Source of the DNA: an uncultured Olsenella sp.
Lineage (GTDB): Bacteria > Actinomycetota > Coriobacteriia > Coriobacteriales > Atopobiaceae
Length of the DNA: 37,590 bases
NCBI GenBank assembly: GCA_900314575.1
Contig: OMVS01000015.1
Coordinates: 1-37,590 of the forward strand
Reading direction: 5' to 3'
Shown here one piece after another: positions 23,285-34,031 of this stretch. Each line of letters starts with the position of its first letter. Position 1 is the stretch's first letter. The notes under the pieces were generated by a model. That model was given only the letters and a program-made list of their open reading frames with translations. It ran no database searches and was not told the DNA's origin. A program made the position numbers and the translations under genes.

Positions 23285-23956
23285 ATGGGGGCCATAGTGG
23301 CGGTCGACCAGAACCGGCCCGCCCAGGAGGCGGTCGAGCGGGGCGCCGCCCTCCTCGCCGACGGCGGCGTGCTCGTGATGCCGACGGACTCCGTCTACGG
23401 CATCGGATGCGCGGCGCTCGCGGGCAACCCCGCCCTGCGCAGGATCTTCTCGATCAAGCGGCGCGACCGGGCCCAGACTCTGCCGTGGCTCGTCGCCGAC
23501 GCGGACGACCTCGAGGTGTACGGTTTCTGCGTGCCGGCGTGGGCGCAGCGCGCGGCGAAGGCCCTGTGGCCGGGGGCGCTCACGCTCGTCGTCCAGGCGT
23601 CCCCCGAGGTGCCGCCCGAGTACCGCCGGCCCGCCGCGCCCGGCGGCCACCCCACTATCGCCCTTCGCTGCCCGGGGTCCAACCTCGTGAGGGAGCTCGC
23701 GCGGCAGGTGGGCGTCCCCTTGCCGACGACGAGCGCCAACACGCACGGCCTCGCGGCGGCGACGTCCGGCGCGGGCCTCGAGCCCCGCATCGTCGAGGCC
23801 GCCGACCTCACCTTCGACGCCGGCCCCGCCCCCATCGCCGTCGCTTCCACCATCGTCGACTGCACGGCGGGGGAGCCGTGCGTGCTCCGCCGGGGCTCCG
23901 TCAGCCCTGAGGAGTTCCTCCGCGCGGCAGGCCTCTCGCCCGAGCGCGGGGCGTAG
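23285..23956 (+). CDS. tsaC: L-threonylcarbamoyladenylate synthase (TsaC/Sua5/YwlC family)
   Basis: 223 residues; makes threonylcarbamoyl-AMP from Thr, bicarbonate and ATP, the first step of t6A37 formation in ANN-decoding tRNAs. The YrdC domain motifs are PTDSVYGIG at 33-41, KRRDR at 58-62 and SANTHG from 150. The C-terminal Sua5 domain is absent, so it is of the short TsaC type. It starts three bases after prmC, the frequent prfA-prmC-tsaC order. Confidence 0.92.
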   Translation: MGAIVAVDQNRPAQEAVERGAALLADGGVLVMPTDSVYGIGCAALAGNPALRRIFSIKRRDRAQTLPWLVADADDLEVYGFCVPAWAQRAAKALWPGALTLVVQASPEVPPEYRRPAAPGGHPTIALRCPGSNLVRELARQVGVPLPTTSANTHGLAAATSGAGLEPRIVEAADLTFDAGPAPIAVASTIVDCTAGEPCVLRRGSVSPEEFLRAAGLSPERGA

Positions 23957-24055
23957 GAGGGCGTAACGCGGGCGCGTCGGGCCCGGAATGTCTAGACTAG
24001 GACTGATGCAACGAAGGACCCCACGTGGCAGGGACCCTGCCGGAAGGGAAGGCAC

Positions 24056-24706
24056 ATGGACTCGAGAGACTTTGACCCCAAGCGCTTCGAGGTGATCGAG
24101 CACCCGCTGGTGCAGCACAAGCTGTCGATCTTGAGGGACAAGGACACGGGCACCAAGCAGTTCCGCGAGCTCGTGACCGAGCTCGCCGTGTTCGAGGGCT
24201 ACGAGGCCATGCGCGACTTCCCGCTCGAGGACGTCGAGGTGGACACGCCGCTCGAGCGGACCACCTGCAAAAGAATCGCGGGCAAGAAGGTCGCCATCAT
24301 CCCGATTCTGCGCGCCGGCCTCGGCATGGTCGATGGCATCCTGACGCTCACGCCCTCGGCGCGCGTCGGGCACGTCGGCATGTACCGCGACCCCGTCACC
24401 CACGAGCCGCACCAGTACTACTGCAAGTTCCCGCCCGACATCGACAAGCGCACCTGCCTCGTCGTGGACCCGATGCTCGCGACCGGTGGCTCGCTCACCG
24501 CGGCGATCAAGTTCCTCCGCGACGCCGGCGTGAAGGACATCCGCTGCCTCACGCTCGTCTCCGCGCCGGAGGGCGTCAAGGCGGTCTTGGACTTCGACCC
24601 GGAGGTGCGCCTGTTCACCTGTGCCCTGGACCGCCAGCTGAACGAGAGCGCCTACATCCTGCCGGGCCTCGGCGACGCCGGCGACAGGATCTACGGCACG
24701 AAGTAG
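24056..24706 (+). CDS. upp: Uracil phosphoribosyltransferase
   Basis: 216 residues; salvages uracil to UMP using PRPP. The PRPP-binding loop [11 protein letters not shown] is at 136-146, and [12 protein letters not shown] (83-94) and the C-terminal [17 protein letters not shown] are diagnostic. The ATG follows GGAAGGGAAGG. A CTAGACTAG sequence at 23992-24000 upstream contains a possible -10 (TAGACT). It is followed by a terminator, so it ends this gene group before the ATP synthase operon. Confidence 0.97.
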   Translation: MDSRDFDPKRFEVIEHPLVQHKLSILRDKDTGTKQFRELVTELAVFEGYEAMRDFPLEDVEVDTPLERTTCKRIAGKKVAIIPILRAGLGMVDGILTLTPSARVGHVGMYRDPVTHEPHQYYCKFPPDIDKRTCLVVDPMLATGGSLTAAIKFLRDAGVKDIRCLTLVSAPEGVKAVLDFDPEVRLFTCALDRQLNESAYILPGLGDAGDRIYGTK

Positions 24707-24754
24707 ACCGGCTGCGCGGGCGGGAGCCCGCGAGGGCGGAGCCTATCGGACACA

Positions 24755-24793
24755 GACGAGCGGGGCGCTCCACGCGCCTCGCTCGTCCGCTTT
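24755..24793 (+). terminator. Terminator after upp
   Basis: GACGAGCG (24755-24762) pairs with 24780-24787 and is extended inward by G·T and GGCGC/GCGCC pairs to about 14 bp around a TCCAC loop; CGCTTTCCC follows. Confidence 0.75.
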
Positions 24794-25020
24794 CCCGCCC
24801 CTCACGTGCACGTCCGTCCACCCTCGCCAACCGGCCTCCGGCCCTTCTCCATGTCCATAAACGCGCAGGTGAGGCGTAATGTGTCAGTGCTTAGGTAAAT
24901 ATCGGGTAGCGTTCTGCGAACGGCTGTCAGAAGATGGGGATTCTGGGAATGCTACGCATGTTACGAATGCGAACGGTTAGTATTCCTTAGCGCATCGTCC
25001 ATGTCCGGAGGCGTGCGACA
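24794..25020 (+). promoter_or_regulatory. Leader/regulatory region of the ATP synthase operon
   Basis: No gene is visible here and it is less GC-rich than its surroundings. An 11-base near-repeat, TGCGAACGGCT (24915-24925) and TGCGAACGGTT (24968-24978), is spaced 53 bases apart. The first is part of a CGTTC-TGC-GAACG dyad and the second overlaps CGCAT/ATGCG arms. Possible -10 boxes are TAAATA (24896-24901) and TAGTAT (24978-24983), without good -35 partners. Promoter and operator roles are inferred. Confidence 0.45.
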
Positions 25021-25329
25021 GTGGTCTCGTGGGGTTTCGTCATAGCGGGGGCGCTCTTCGGCCTGGCGGGCTGCGCGCCGGCGGTCCTCCTGCTCGAGGG
25101 GGTCCTGCGCGAGCGCGTCCGGGCCGAGGTCGGCTGGGGCCTCGCAGCCGTGGCCGTCTCCTTCGTCGCCCTCTCGGCGGCCGTCGTCGCCGTACGCCTC
25201 CTCTCGCCGGACGATACGCTAGCTTTTGGCACCCCGATGGCGGGGACGTTCCTTGCTGCGTGGGCGCTTGAGTCACTAAGAGCCTCACGTGACGTCTGCG
25301 GCGCCACGCGCGGCCGGAAGGAAGGTTAG
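25021..25329 (+). CDS. Small membrane protein, AtpI-like by position
   Basis: 102 residues with a GTG start after GGAGG. Three hydrophobic segments (about residues 3-28, 37-61 and 70-86) and a basic C-terminus. I cannot recognise the sequence itself; placement directly before atpB, 2 bases away, is where the poorly conserved AtpI (ATP synthase assembly/Mg transport factor) is encoded in many bacteria. An unrelated small membrane protein remains possible. Confidence 0.65.
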   Translation: MVSWGFVIAGALFGLAGCAPAVLLLEGVLRERVRAEVGWGLAAVAVSFVALSAAVVAVRLLSPDDTLAFGTPMAGTFLAAWALESLRASRDVCGATRGRKEG

Positions 25330-25331
25330 AG

Positions 25332-26165
25332 ATGAACCCTCTGGATGGTCTAAACGACGCGGTCGACGAGCTGATCGACAGCTTCCTGACCCACAACGTC
25401 ATCGGGCCCGCCGAAGTCACGCAGGTCTCCCCGGGGCTTACCCAGTACGTCTTCTGGATGTTCGTCGCCATCGTGCTGCTGCTCGTCGTAGTCTTCACCT
25501 TCAGGAAGAAGCAGGCTGCCAGCCTGGTGCCGCACGGCTTCTTCGTGAACGCGGTCGAGAGCCTCATCGAGTTCGCCCGTGACGACCTCTGCAAGTCGAT
25601 CCTTCCGGACACCTGGAAGAAGCACTTCCCGTTCATCTTCGCGATCTTCTTCTTCATCCTCGCCAACAACATCGTGGGCATCATTCCCGGCTGCCACCCC
25701 GGCACGGGCACCATCGGCGTCACCGCCGCGCTCGCCTGTTACTCGTTCGTCTACTTCATCGTCGTGGGCTGCAGGTCTAAGGGCGTCTGGGGCTACGTCA
25801 AGAGCCTTGCCCCCAAGGGCGTCGTCTTCCCGCTCAACGTGCTCGTCTGGGTCATCGAGGTCTTCTCGACCTTCCTGAGGCTGATTACGCTCGCCGTCCG
25901 ACTCTTCTGCAACATGTTCGCCGGTCACGTGGTCATGGGGACCTTCGCGATCCTCGCCTCCCTGTTCTTCGACCCGCTGATGCAGGCCCTCTCCAACGGC
26001 GCCGCGCTCACGGCGGGCGCCGTCGGCGACGCGGGCGCCTCAGTGCTCTGGGTCCTCGTGCTGATCATCATCTACCTGGTCGAGATTCTCGTCGCCGTCA
26101 TCCAGGCGTACGTCTTCGCCCTTCTCACGGCCGTCTACATCCAGACCGCCGAGAGCGAGGAGTAG
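25332..26165 (+). CDS. atpB: ATP synthase F0 subunit a
   Basis: 277 residues with five or six membrane segments. The stator subunit that forms the two proton half-channels against the c ring. The essential arginine is R190 in LAVRLFCNMFAGH, and the final helix region (VAVIQAYVFALLTAVYI) is typical. It is translated immediately after the AtpI-like gene. Confidence 0.96.
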   Translation: MNPLDGLNDAVDELIDSFLTHNVIGPAEVTQVSPGLTQYVFWMFVAIVLLLVVVFTFRKKQAASLVPHGFFVNAVESLIEFARDDLCKSILPDTWKKHFPFIFAIFFFILANNIVGIIPGCHPGTGTIGVTAALACYSFVYFIVVGCRSKGVWGYVKSLAPKGVVFPLNVLVWVIEVFSTFLRLITLAVRLFCNMFAGHVVMGTFAILASLFFDPLMQALSNGAALTAGAVGDAGASVLWVLVLIIIYLVEILVAVIQAYVFALLTAVYIQTAESEE

Positions 26166-26254
26166 CTTGCCGCTCAGGCATCCCGCGCGGCTTGGTCGCG
26201 CTCGTGCATAGTAAGAAAACTCGCCCTGCGGGACGAGGTTCTAAGGAGGAAATT

Positions 26255-26458
26255 GTGGGTGCACTTGGTGTAATCGGTTATGGTCTCGGCGTCATCGGCG
26301 CCAGCATCGGCATCGGCCTCGCCGCCTATGGCGCGACGACCTCCATGGCCCGTCAGCCCGAGGTCCAGGCACGCCTCTTCACGGTCTTCATCCTCGGCTC
26401 GGCCTTCGTGGAGGCACTCGCGCTGATTGGCTTCGTCGTCGCCCTCATCGTCAAGTAG
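26255..26458 (+). CDS. atpE: ATP synthase F0 subunit c
   Basis: 67 residues when started at the GTG at 26255, preceded by AAGGAGG; a longer in-frame start at 26192 would add a charged, non-hydrophobic stretch. Two membrane helices flank the polar loop ARQPE (32-36). The ion-binding carboxylate is E53 in FVEALALIGFV. The residues around it lack the Gln/Ser-Thr set of sodium-binding rings, so proton coupling is more likely. Confidence 0.96.
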   Translation: MGALGVIGYGLGVIGASIGIGLAAYGATTSMARQPEVQARLFTVFILGSAFVEALALIGFVVALIVK

Positions 26459-26493
26459 CGACGACGCAAGGACAGGTCTGTTTGGAGGTATGC

Positions 26494-27105
26494 ATGAAAG
26501 ACCAGAAGGGAGCTCTTCCGGGACGCCGCGTCGCCTTTGGGACGGCGCTCGTCCTTGCCAGCGCCGCGCTGCCCGAGGCGGCCATGGCAGAGGAGATCTC
26601 GGGACCGGCGATTCTGCTGCCGAAGTTGTCGGAGTTCGTCCCCGCGGCCATCGCGTTCGTGGTCATCTGGGTCTTGCTCGCCAAGCTCGCTTGGCCGTCG
26701 GTCCTCAAGATGATGGACGCGCGCGAGAACAAGATAAAGAGCGACCTCGACGAGGCCGAGCGTCAGCGCAAAGAGGCTACTGCCGCCGCCGCCGAGAGCA
26801 AGGCCAAGATCTCCGAGGCCGAGCGTGAGGCCGAGGAGATCATCGCGGACGCCAAGCGCGAGGCCGAGGCCCAGCGCGCCCAGATTCTCGACGAGGCGCA
26901 GAAGAGCGCGAGCGAGATCATCGCGAAGGCGCACAACGTCGTCAACCTCGAGCGCCACAAGGCCATGGTCGAGCTCTCCGACTCCGTCGTCGACCTCTCG
27001 GTCGAGATCGCCGGCAAGATCATCGGCGACTCCCTCGACGAGGCCGGGCAGCGCAAGCTCGCTGAGAAGTATCTCGAGGAAGTTGGTAGCCTGAATGACA
27101 GGTAA
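26494..27105 (+). CDS. atpF: ATP synthase F0 subunit b, with a signal-peptide-like N-terminus
   Basis: 203 residues. After GGAGG the ATG at 26494 gives a positively charged start, a hydrophobic stretch (residues 13-27) and an AMA-EE sequence (about 30-34) that resembles a signal peptidase site. The usual b-subunit membrane helix follows (about 46-66, AAIAFVVIWVLLAKLAWPSVL), then a long charged coiled coil (about 75-170) forming the peripheral stalk. Most b subunits start directly with the membrane helix. The gene overlaps atpH by 11 bases. Confidence 0.95.
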   Translation: MKDQKGALPGRRVAFGTALVLASAALPEAAMAEEISGPAILLPKLSEFVPAAIAFVVIWVLLAKLAWPSVLKMMDARENKIKSDLDEAERQRKEATAAAAESKAKISEAEREAEEIIADAKREAEAQRAQILDEAQKSASEIIAKAHNVVNLERHKAMVELSDSVVDLSVEIAGKIIGDSLDEAGQRKLAEKYLEEVGSLNDR

Positions 27106-27565
27106 GCGCATCGAGCAGAAGAAGGTCGAGGCCTACACCAGGGCCCTGCTCGAGGCCGCGAAGTCCGAGGGCAGGGCGGCGCGGGACCTGGAGCAGGTCA
27201 AGCACGTGCTCAAGTTCTCCCCCGAGGTCCTCGAGACCATCACCGCGATGCAGGGCGAGGACGACTTCGACCTGCTCGACAAGGTGTACAGCGAGTACAA
27301 GGGCCTGCTCGACAAGAGCGACGACACGGTCTCCGTGGACGTGACGACGGCCGTCCCCATGGACGACGAGATGCGCGAGCGCGTGAGGGAGAAGTGCCGC
27401 AAGGACTTCGACGCTCCCGTCTACCTCGTCGAGCACGTGGACCCGTCCATACTCGGGGGAATCATCCTCGAGGCGAAGGGCCACAGGCGCGACGCGTCCG
27501 TCAAGGCGCAGCTGATCAACGTCAGGAAGAAGCTTTCCTCCGCAAACATGGGAGGTGATGAGTAA
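27095..27565 (+). CDS. atpH: ATP synthase F1 subunit delta
   Basis: 156 residues, slightly short for delta (about 175-180), linking the peripheral stalk to the top of F1. The N-terminal helical domain is divergent; the C-terminal [26 protein letters not shown] matches the conserved end of the family. Its stop codon overlaps the atpA start by one base (TAATG), so the two are translationally coupled. Confidence 0.93.
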   Translation: MTGKRIEQKKVEAYTRALLEAAKSEGRAARDLEQVKHVLKFSPEVLETITAMQGEDDFDLLDKVYSEYKGLLDKSDDTVSVDVTTAVPMDDEMRERVREKCRKDFDAPVYLVEHVDPSILGGIILEAKGHRRDASVKAQLINVRKKLSSANMGGDE

Positions 27566-29199
27566 TGAGCGAGGCAATCGACGCATCCTCGATCATGAGG
27601 ACCCTGCGCGGCGAGCTCGACGGCATCTCCACCTCGGTCCAGACGCAGGAGGCGTCCACCGTCATCGAGGTGGGCGACGGCATCGCGCATGTCGCCGGGC
27701 TGAGGAGCGCCATGTCCGGCGAGCTGCTCGAGTTCACGAGCTCCGCCACGGGGCGCAGCGTCTACGGGCTCGCCCAGAACCTGGACGAGGACGAGGTCGG
27801 CGCGGTGCTGTTCGGCGACGTCGACTCGATCAAGGAGGGCGACCAGGTCACCACGACCGGCCGCGTCATGGACATCCCGGTCGGGCGCAACATGCTCGGC
27901 CGCGTGGTCAACCCGCTCGGAGACCCGATCGACGGCAAGGGGCCCATCATCACGTCCCAGCGTCGGCCGATCGAGTTCAAGGCCCCCGGCATCATCGACC
28001 GCCAGCCCGTCAACGAGCCCGTCCAGACGGGCCTCGTCGCAATCGACGCCATGGTCCCCATCGGGAGGGGCCAGCGAGAGCTGATCATCGGCGACCGCAA
28101 GACCGGCAAGACGGCCATCGCGATCGACACGATCATCAACCAGCGCAACACCGATATCGTCTGCATCTACGTGGCCATCGGCCAGAAGGCCTCGACGGTC
28201 GCCTCCATCAGGGAGACGCTCGAGCACCACGGCGTCATGGACAAGACGATCATCGTCTCCGCGACCGCCGCGGACTCGGCGCCGCTGCAGTACATCGCCC
28301 CGATGGCGGGCGCCGCCATCGGCGAGTACTTCATGTACAACGACGAGAAGGGCCACCCCGCCGACGCGACCCACCCCGGAGGGCACGTCCTCATCGTCTT
28401 CGACGACCTCTCCAAGCAGGCTGTCGCCTACCGTCAGATGTCGCTGACGCTGCATCGTCCGCCCGGACGCGAGGCCTACCCCGGAGACATCTTCTACCTG
28501 CACTCCCGCCTGCTCGAGCGTGCCGTCAAGATGTCCGACGCAAACGGCGGCGGCTCCATGACGGCGCTGCCGATCATCGAGACGCAGGAGGGCGACGTCT
28601 CAGCCTACATCCCGACGAACGTGATCTCCATCACGGACGGCCAGATCTACCTGCAGTCGAACCTGTTCTTCCAGGGCCAGCGCCCTGCTGTCGACGTGGG
28701 CATCTCGGTGTCGCGCGTCGGCGGCGCCGCGCAGCTGAAGTCGATGAAGCAGGTCGCGGGCACGCTCAGGCTGGACCTTGCGAGCTACCGCGAGAAGCAG
28801 GCCTTCTCGCAGTTCGGCTCGGACCTCGACGAGACGACGCAGTACCAGCTCAACCATGGCGCCCACACCATGGAGCTGCTCAAGCAGAAGCGCTACGCCT
28901 CCCTCGACGTGGCCGACCAGGTCATCGCCATCTTCGCGTCCAAGGAGAACTACCTCGACGACCTCGACCTCGCCGACGTCGTCGAGTTCCGCGACGGTCT
29001 CGCCGAGTTCATGAAGACCCGCCATCCCAACACCCGCTCTCGCGTGGTCGAGGGCAAGATATCCGATGACCTCGCCGAGAAGCTCAGGTCTTGCATCGCC
29101 GAGTACAAGGAGCAGTTCCTGCGGAAGCACCACAAGGACGACTCCGAAGACGCCGGCGAGCAGGGGGGCGACGAGGTACAGTCGTTCAGGGACGCCTAA
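27565..29199 (+). CDS. atpA: ATP synthase F1 subunit alpha
   Basis: 544 residues, a non-catalytic nucleotide-binding subunit. The P-loop GDRKTGKT is at 176-183; the beta-barrel, central domain and C-terminal helical bundle are all recognisable. The last about 25 residues are an acidic tail ([13 protein letters not shown]) beyond the usual end. The ribosome-binding site GGAGGTGA lies inside the end of atpH. Confidence 0.98.
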   Translation: MSEAIDASSIMRTLRGELDGISTSVQTQEASTVIEVGDGIAHVAGLRSAMSGELLEFTSSATGRSVYGLAQNLDEDEVGAVLFGDVDSIKEGDQVTTTGRVMDIPVGRNMLGRVVNPLGDPIDGKGPIITSQRRPIEFKAPGIIDRQPVNEPVQTGLVAIDAMVPIGRGQRELIIGDRKTGKTAIAIDTIINQRNTDIVCIYVAIGQKASTVASIRETLEHHGVMDKTIIVSATAADSAPLQYIAPMAGAAIGEYFMYNDEKGHPADATHPGGHVLIVFDDLSKQAVAYRQMSLTLHRPPGREAYPGDIFYLHSRLLERAVKMSDANGGGSMTALPIIETQEGDVSAYIPTNVISITDGQIYLQSNLFFQGQRPAVDVGISVSRVGGAAQLKSMKQVAGTLRLDLASYREKQAFSQFGSDLDETTQYQLNHGAHTMELLKQKRYASLDVADQVIAIFASKENYLDDLDLADVVEFRDGLAEFMKTRHPNTRSRVVEGKISDDLAEKLRSCIAEYKEQFLRKHHKDDSEDAGEQGGDEVQSFRDA

Positions 29200-29207
29200 G
29201 GTAAAGA

Positions 29208-31657
<2,450 letters not shown>

Positions 31658-31667
31658 GGGGTGCAAC

Positions 31668-32084
31668 GTGGCCGAGCTGGTCTGCCAATTCGTACGACCC
31701 GACCGCCAGCTGTACGAGGGGATGGTCGAGTACCTGATTCTCCAGGCGGAGTCGGGCGAGCTGGGCGTCTGGCCCGGCCACTCCCCCGAGATCTGCGCGC
31801 TCGGCGACGGCGTCGTAAGGCTCCATCGCACGAAGCGCGACGGGGGAGGGGAGCTCGACATCGTGATCTCGGGCGGCTACGCCGAGATCACGGGTGACGC
31901 GGTCATCATCCTCGCCGACCACGCACGCCGCTGCGATGACATCGAGCCAGACGTCGTCATGGAGACGCGTGGAGCCGCGATCGACGCACGCGACGCGCTG
32001 CCCGAGCGCGACCCGCGCCGTGCCTATTTCGAAAACAAGATAAACTGGTGCAACCTGCTCCTCAAGCAGGCCGCGCGGAACTGA
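31668..32084 (+). CDS. atpC: ATP synthase F1 subunit epsilon
   Basis: 138 residues from a GTG start preceded by AGGGGGTG. The N-terminal beta-sandwich shows VRPDRQLYEGMVEYLILQ and ELGVWPGHSPEICAL, followed by a shorter C-terminal helical part. Epsilon sits on gamma and can inhibit ATP hydrolysis. It is the last atp gene; murA follows 33 bases later without an evident terminator, so read-through is expected. Confidence 0.94.
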   Translation: MAELVCQFVRPDRQLYEGMVEYLILQAESGELGVWPGHSPEICALGDGVVRLHRTKRDGGGELDIVISGGYAEITGDAVIILADHARRCDDIEPDVVMETRGAAIDARDALPERDPRRAYFENKINWCNLLLKQAARN

Positions 32085-32117
32085 TCCGCGCGTCACGAAC
32101 GCGCAGTCGGAGAGCAC

Positions 32118-33398
32118 ATGGAAGTCATCAAGGTCGAAGGCGGTCATCCGCTTTCTGGCGAGGTAACGGTGGAGGGCGCGAAGAACTCCGCCCTCAAGCT
32201 CATGGCGGCCACGATCCTGGCGCCGGGCGTCAACGTGCTCAAGAACGTCCCCAACATCGCGGACGTCCACGTCATGGGCAAGGTGCTCAAGTGCCTCGGC
32301 GCGAAGGTCGACGTCCTCGGCGTCCACGAGCTCAGGATCGACACCTCCTCGGTCGACAGCTGGGAGACCCCCTATCACCTCGTGGAGCAGATGCGCGCGT
32401 CGACGGCCGTGCTCGGCCCCCTGATCGCCCGCTTCGGCAAGGCGGTCGTGGCCATGCCGGGCGGCTGCAACATCGGCGCACGCAAGATCGACATGCACAT
32501 CCTCGGTCTCGAGGCGCTCGGCGTCGACTTCAAGATCGACCACGGAGACATCCACGCCTCGGCCCCCGACGGGGTGGTCGGCGCGACGGTGACCCTCGAC
32601 TTCGCGAGCGTGGGTGCCACCGAGAACCTCATCATGGCCTCGGTGCACGCCAAGGGAACGACCGTCATCGACAACGCGGCGCGCGAGCCGGAGATCGTCG
32701 ATCTCGCGATGATGCTCAACGAGATGGGCGCGGACATCAAGGGTGCCGGCTCTCCCGTTATCGAGGTCACGGGAGTCAAGGAGCTCCATCCCGTCACGCA
32801 TACGGTGGTGGGCGACCGCATCGAGGCGGGGACCTTCATAGCCATGGGGGCCATCACCCGCTCCTCGATTACGGTCCGAGGCTTCGAGCCCAACCACCTC
32901 GGCCTCGTGCTGCGCAAGTACGAGCAGATGGGCATCTCCATAGAGCGGGGGGACCGCTCGGTCACGGTGGGACGCGAGGGCGACATCGTCCCCGTCGACA
33001 TCCAGACCCTACCGTTCCCGGGTTTCCCGACGGACATGCAGTCGCAGACCATGTGCCTTCTCGCCCTGGCGAAGGGCACCTGCATCGTGACGGAGAACGT
33101 CTTCGAGAACCGCTTCATGTTCGCGAGCGAGCTTGCCCGCATGGGCTCCGAGATCGTCATCAAGGGGCACCATGCGGTCATCCACGGCGTCGACCACTTC
33201 TCGGGCGCCGAGGTCAAGTCCCCCGACCTCAGGGGCGGCGCGGCCCTCGTGATGGCCGGCCTGGTCGCGGACGGCACGACGACGGTCTCGGCCATCCATC
33301 ACATCGACCGCGGCTACGAGTCGTTCGTGGAGAAGCTCCAGGCGCTTGGTGCCCAGGTAACGCGCGAGCAGGTCAGCGCGCCGGAGGACGACGAGTAG
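32118..33398 (+). CDS. murA: UDP-N-acetylglucosamine 1-carboxyvinyltransferase
   Basis: 426 residues; transfers enolpyruvate from PEP to UDP-GlcNAc, the first committed step of peptidoglycan synthesis. The substrate-binding K22-N23 (GAKNSALKLMAA) and the catalytic loop Cys C117 (AMPGGCNIGARKID) are present; having Cys there is the form normally inhibited by fosfomycin. A murA after atpC is a recurring arrangement in Gram-positives. The ATG follows GGAG. Confidence 0.97.
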   Translation: MEVIKVEGGHPLSGEVTVEGAKNSALKLMAATILAPGVNVLKNVPNIADVHVMGKVLKCLGAKVDVLGVHELRIDTSSVDSWETPYHLVEQMRASTAVLGPLIARFGKAVVAMPGGCNIGARKIDMHILGLEALGVDFKIDHGDIHASAPDGVVGATVTLDFASVGATENLIMASVHAKGTTVIDNAAREPEIVDLAMMLNEMGADIKGAGSPVIEVTGVKELHPVTHTVVGDRIEAGTFIAMGAITRSSITVRGFEPNHLGLVLRKYEQMGISIERGDRSVTVGREGDIVPVDIQTLPFPGFPTDMQSQTMCLLALAKGTCIVTENVFENRFMFASELARMGSEIVIKGHHAVIHGVDHFSGAEVKSPDLRGGAALVMAGLVADGTTTVSAIHHIDRGYESFVEKLQALGAQVTREQVSAPEDDE

Positions 33399-33433
33399 GC
33401 CGCTCGCGCGACGTCTCTGCCGAAGCCCAGGAG

Positions 33434-33477
33434 CCCCGCCCACCCCGCCCTGGGGCCAGGCGGTTCGTGGGCTGGGG
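33434..33477 (+). terminator. Probable terminator region after murA
   Basis: CCCCGCCCAC (33434-33443) pairs with GTGGGCTGGGG (33467-33477) with one bulge, enclosing a second CCGCC/GGCGG hairpin. No T run follows, so termination efficiency is uncertain. Confidence 0.45.
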
Positions 33478-33492
33478 TGCCGTACAACAAGT

Positions 33493-33555
33493 TATATTGG
33501 GTACATACCAGTCACCGAGCAGCTCAGGCTAGGCCCCTCCGGGGGTCCGGCCTGA
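33493..33555 (+). promoter_or_regulatory. Leader of the DtxR-family gene: -10 box and stem-loop
   Basis: TATATT (33493-33498) is a plausible -10 without a clear -35. Downstream, TCAGGC (33524-33529) pairs with 33550-33555 around an inner GGCCCC/GGGGTCC arm, followed by ATCCTTATC, 50 bases before the gene. TCAGGCTAGGCC weakly resembles one half of a DtxR-type operator. Confidence 0.35.
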
Positions 33556-33605
33556 ATCCTTATCGGGCTCACCCGGCTCGAGCATCACTGAGGGGAAGGT
33601 TGCCA

Positions 33606-34031
33606 ATGCCCAAGACCGACACTCACGAGGGCCACGAGCTCTCGATGGCGAGCGAGGACTACCTGGAGTCCATATACCGAATCATGTCCGACAGGGGCGA
33701 GGAGCTCGAGGGGGTGAGGTCAGTGGACGTGGCCGAGCAGCTCAATGTCTCGAAGGCGAGCGTGAACAAGGCGCTCTCCACGCTGAAGGACGCGGGCATG
33801 GTCGAGCAGGTCCGCTACGGAAGGGTGCGCCTCACCACCGCCGGGAAGGAGTACGCCTCGCGCGTCTGGAAGACCCACCGCACCCTCAGGGCCTTTCTCG
33901 TCCACGACCTCGGGGTGGACAAGAGGACGGCGAACGACGAGGCGTGCCTCATGGAGCACTACCTCTCGGATGACACCGTGCGCCGCTGGTGCGACTTCCT
34001 CGAGAAGCAGGGTCTTGATCTGGATGAGTAG
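33606..34031 (+). CDS. Metal-dependent transcriptional regulator, DtxR/MntR family
   Basis: 141 residues, no SH3 domain. The winged helix-turn-helix occupies about residues 15-80 (SVDVAEQLNVSKASVNKALSTL), followed by the dimerisation/metal domain. By alignment from memory with known members, ligands would be D18 (like Mn-responsive MntR), H91, C114 (like Fe-responsive DtxR), E117 and H118. It probably represses metal-uptake genes when Mn or Fe is plentiful; none lies nearby. The ATG follows GGGGAAGG. The next gene overlaps its 3' end by 8 bases. Confidence 0.9.
   Translation: MPKTDTHEGHELSMASEDYLESIYRIMSDRGEELEGVRSVDVAEQLNVSKASVNKALSTLKDAGMVEQVRYGRVRLTTAGKEYASRVWKTHRTLRAFLVHDLGVDKRTANDEACLMEHYLSDDTVRRWCDFLEKQGLDLDE

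Noticed and set aside
21869-24412. An 847-residue open frame on the minus strand
   Set aside because: It runs antisense to prmC, tsaC and upp, which have clear motifs. Its length is explained by high GC and codon bias, its composition is Arg/Ala/Gly/His-rich, and no domain is recognisable.
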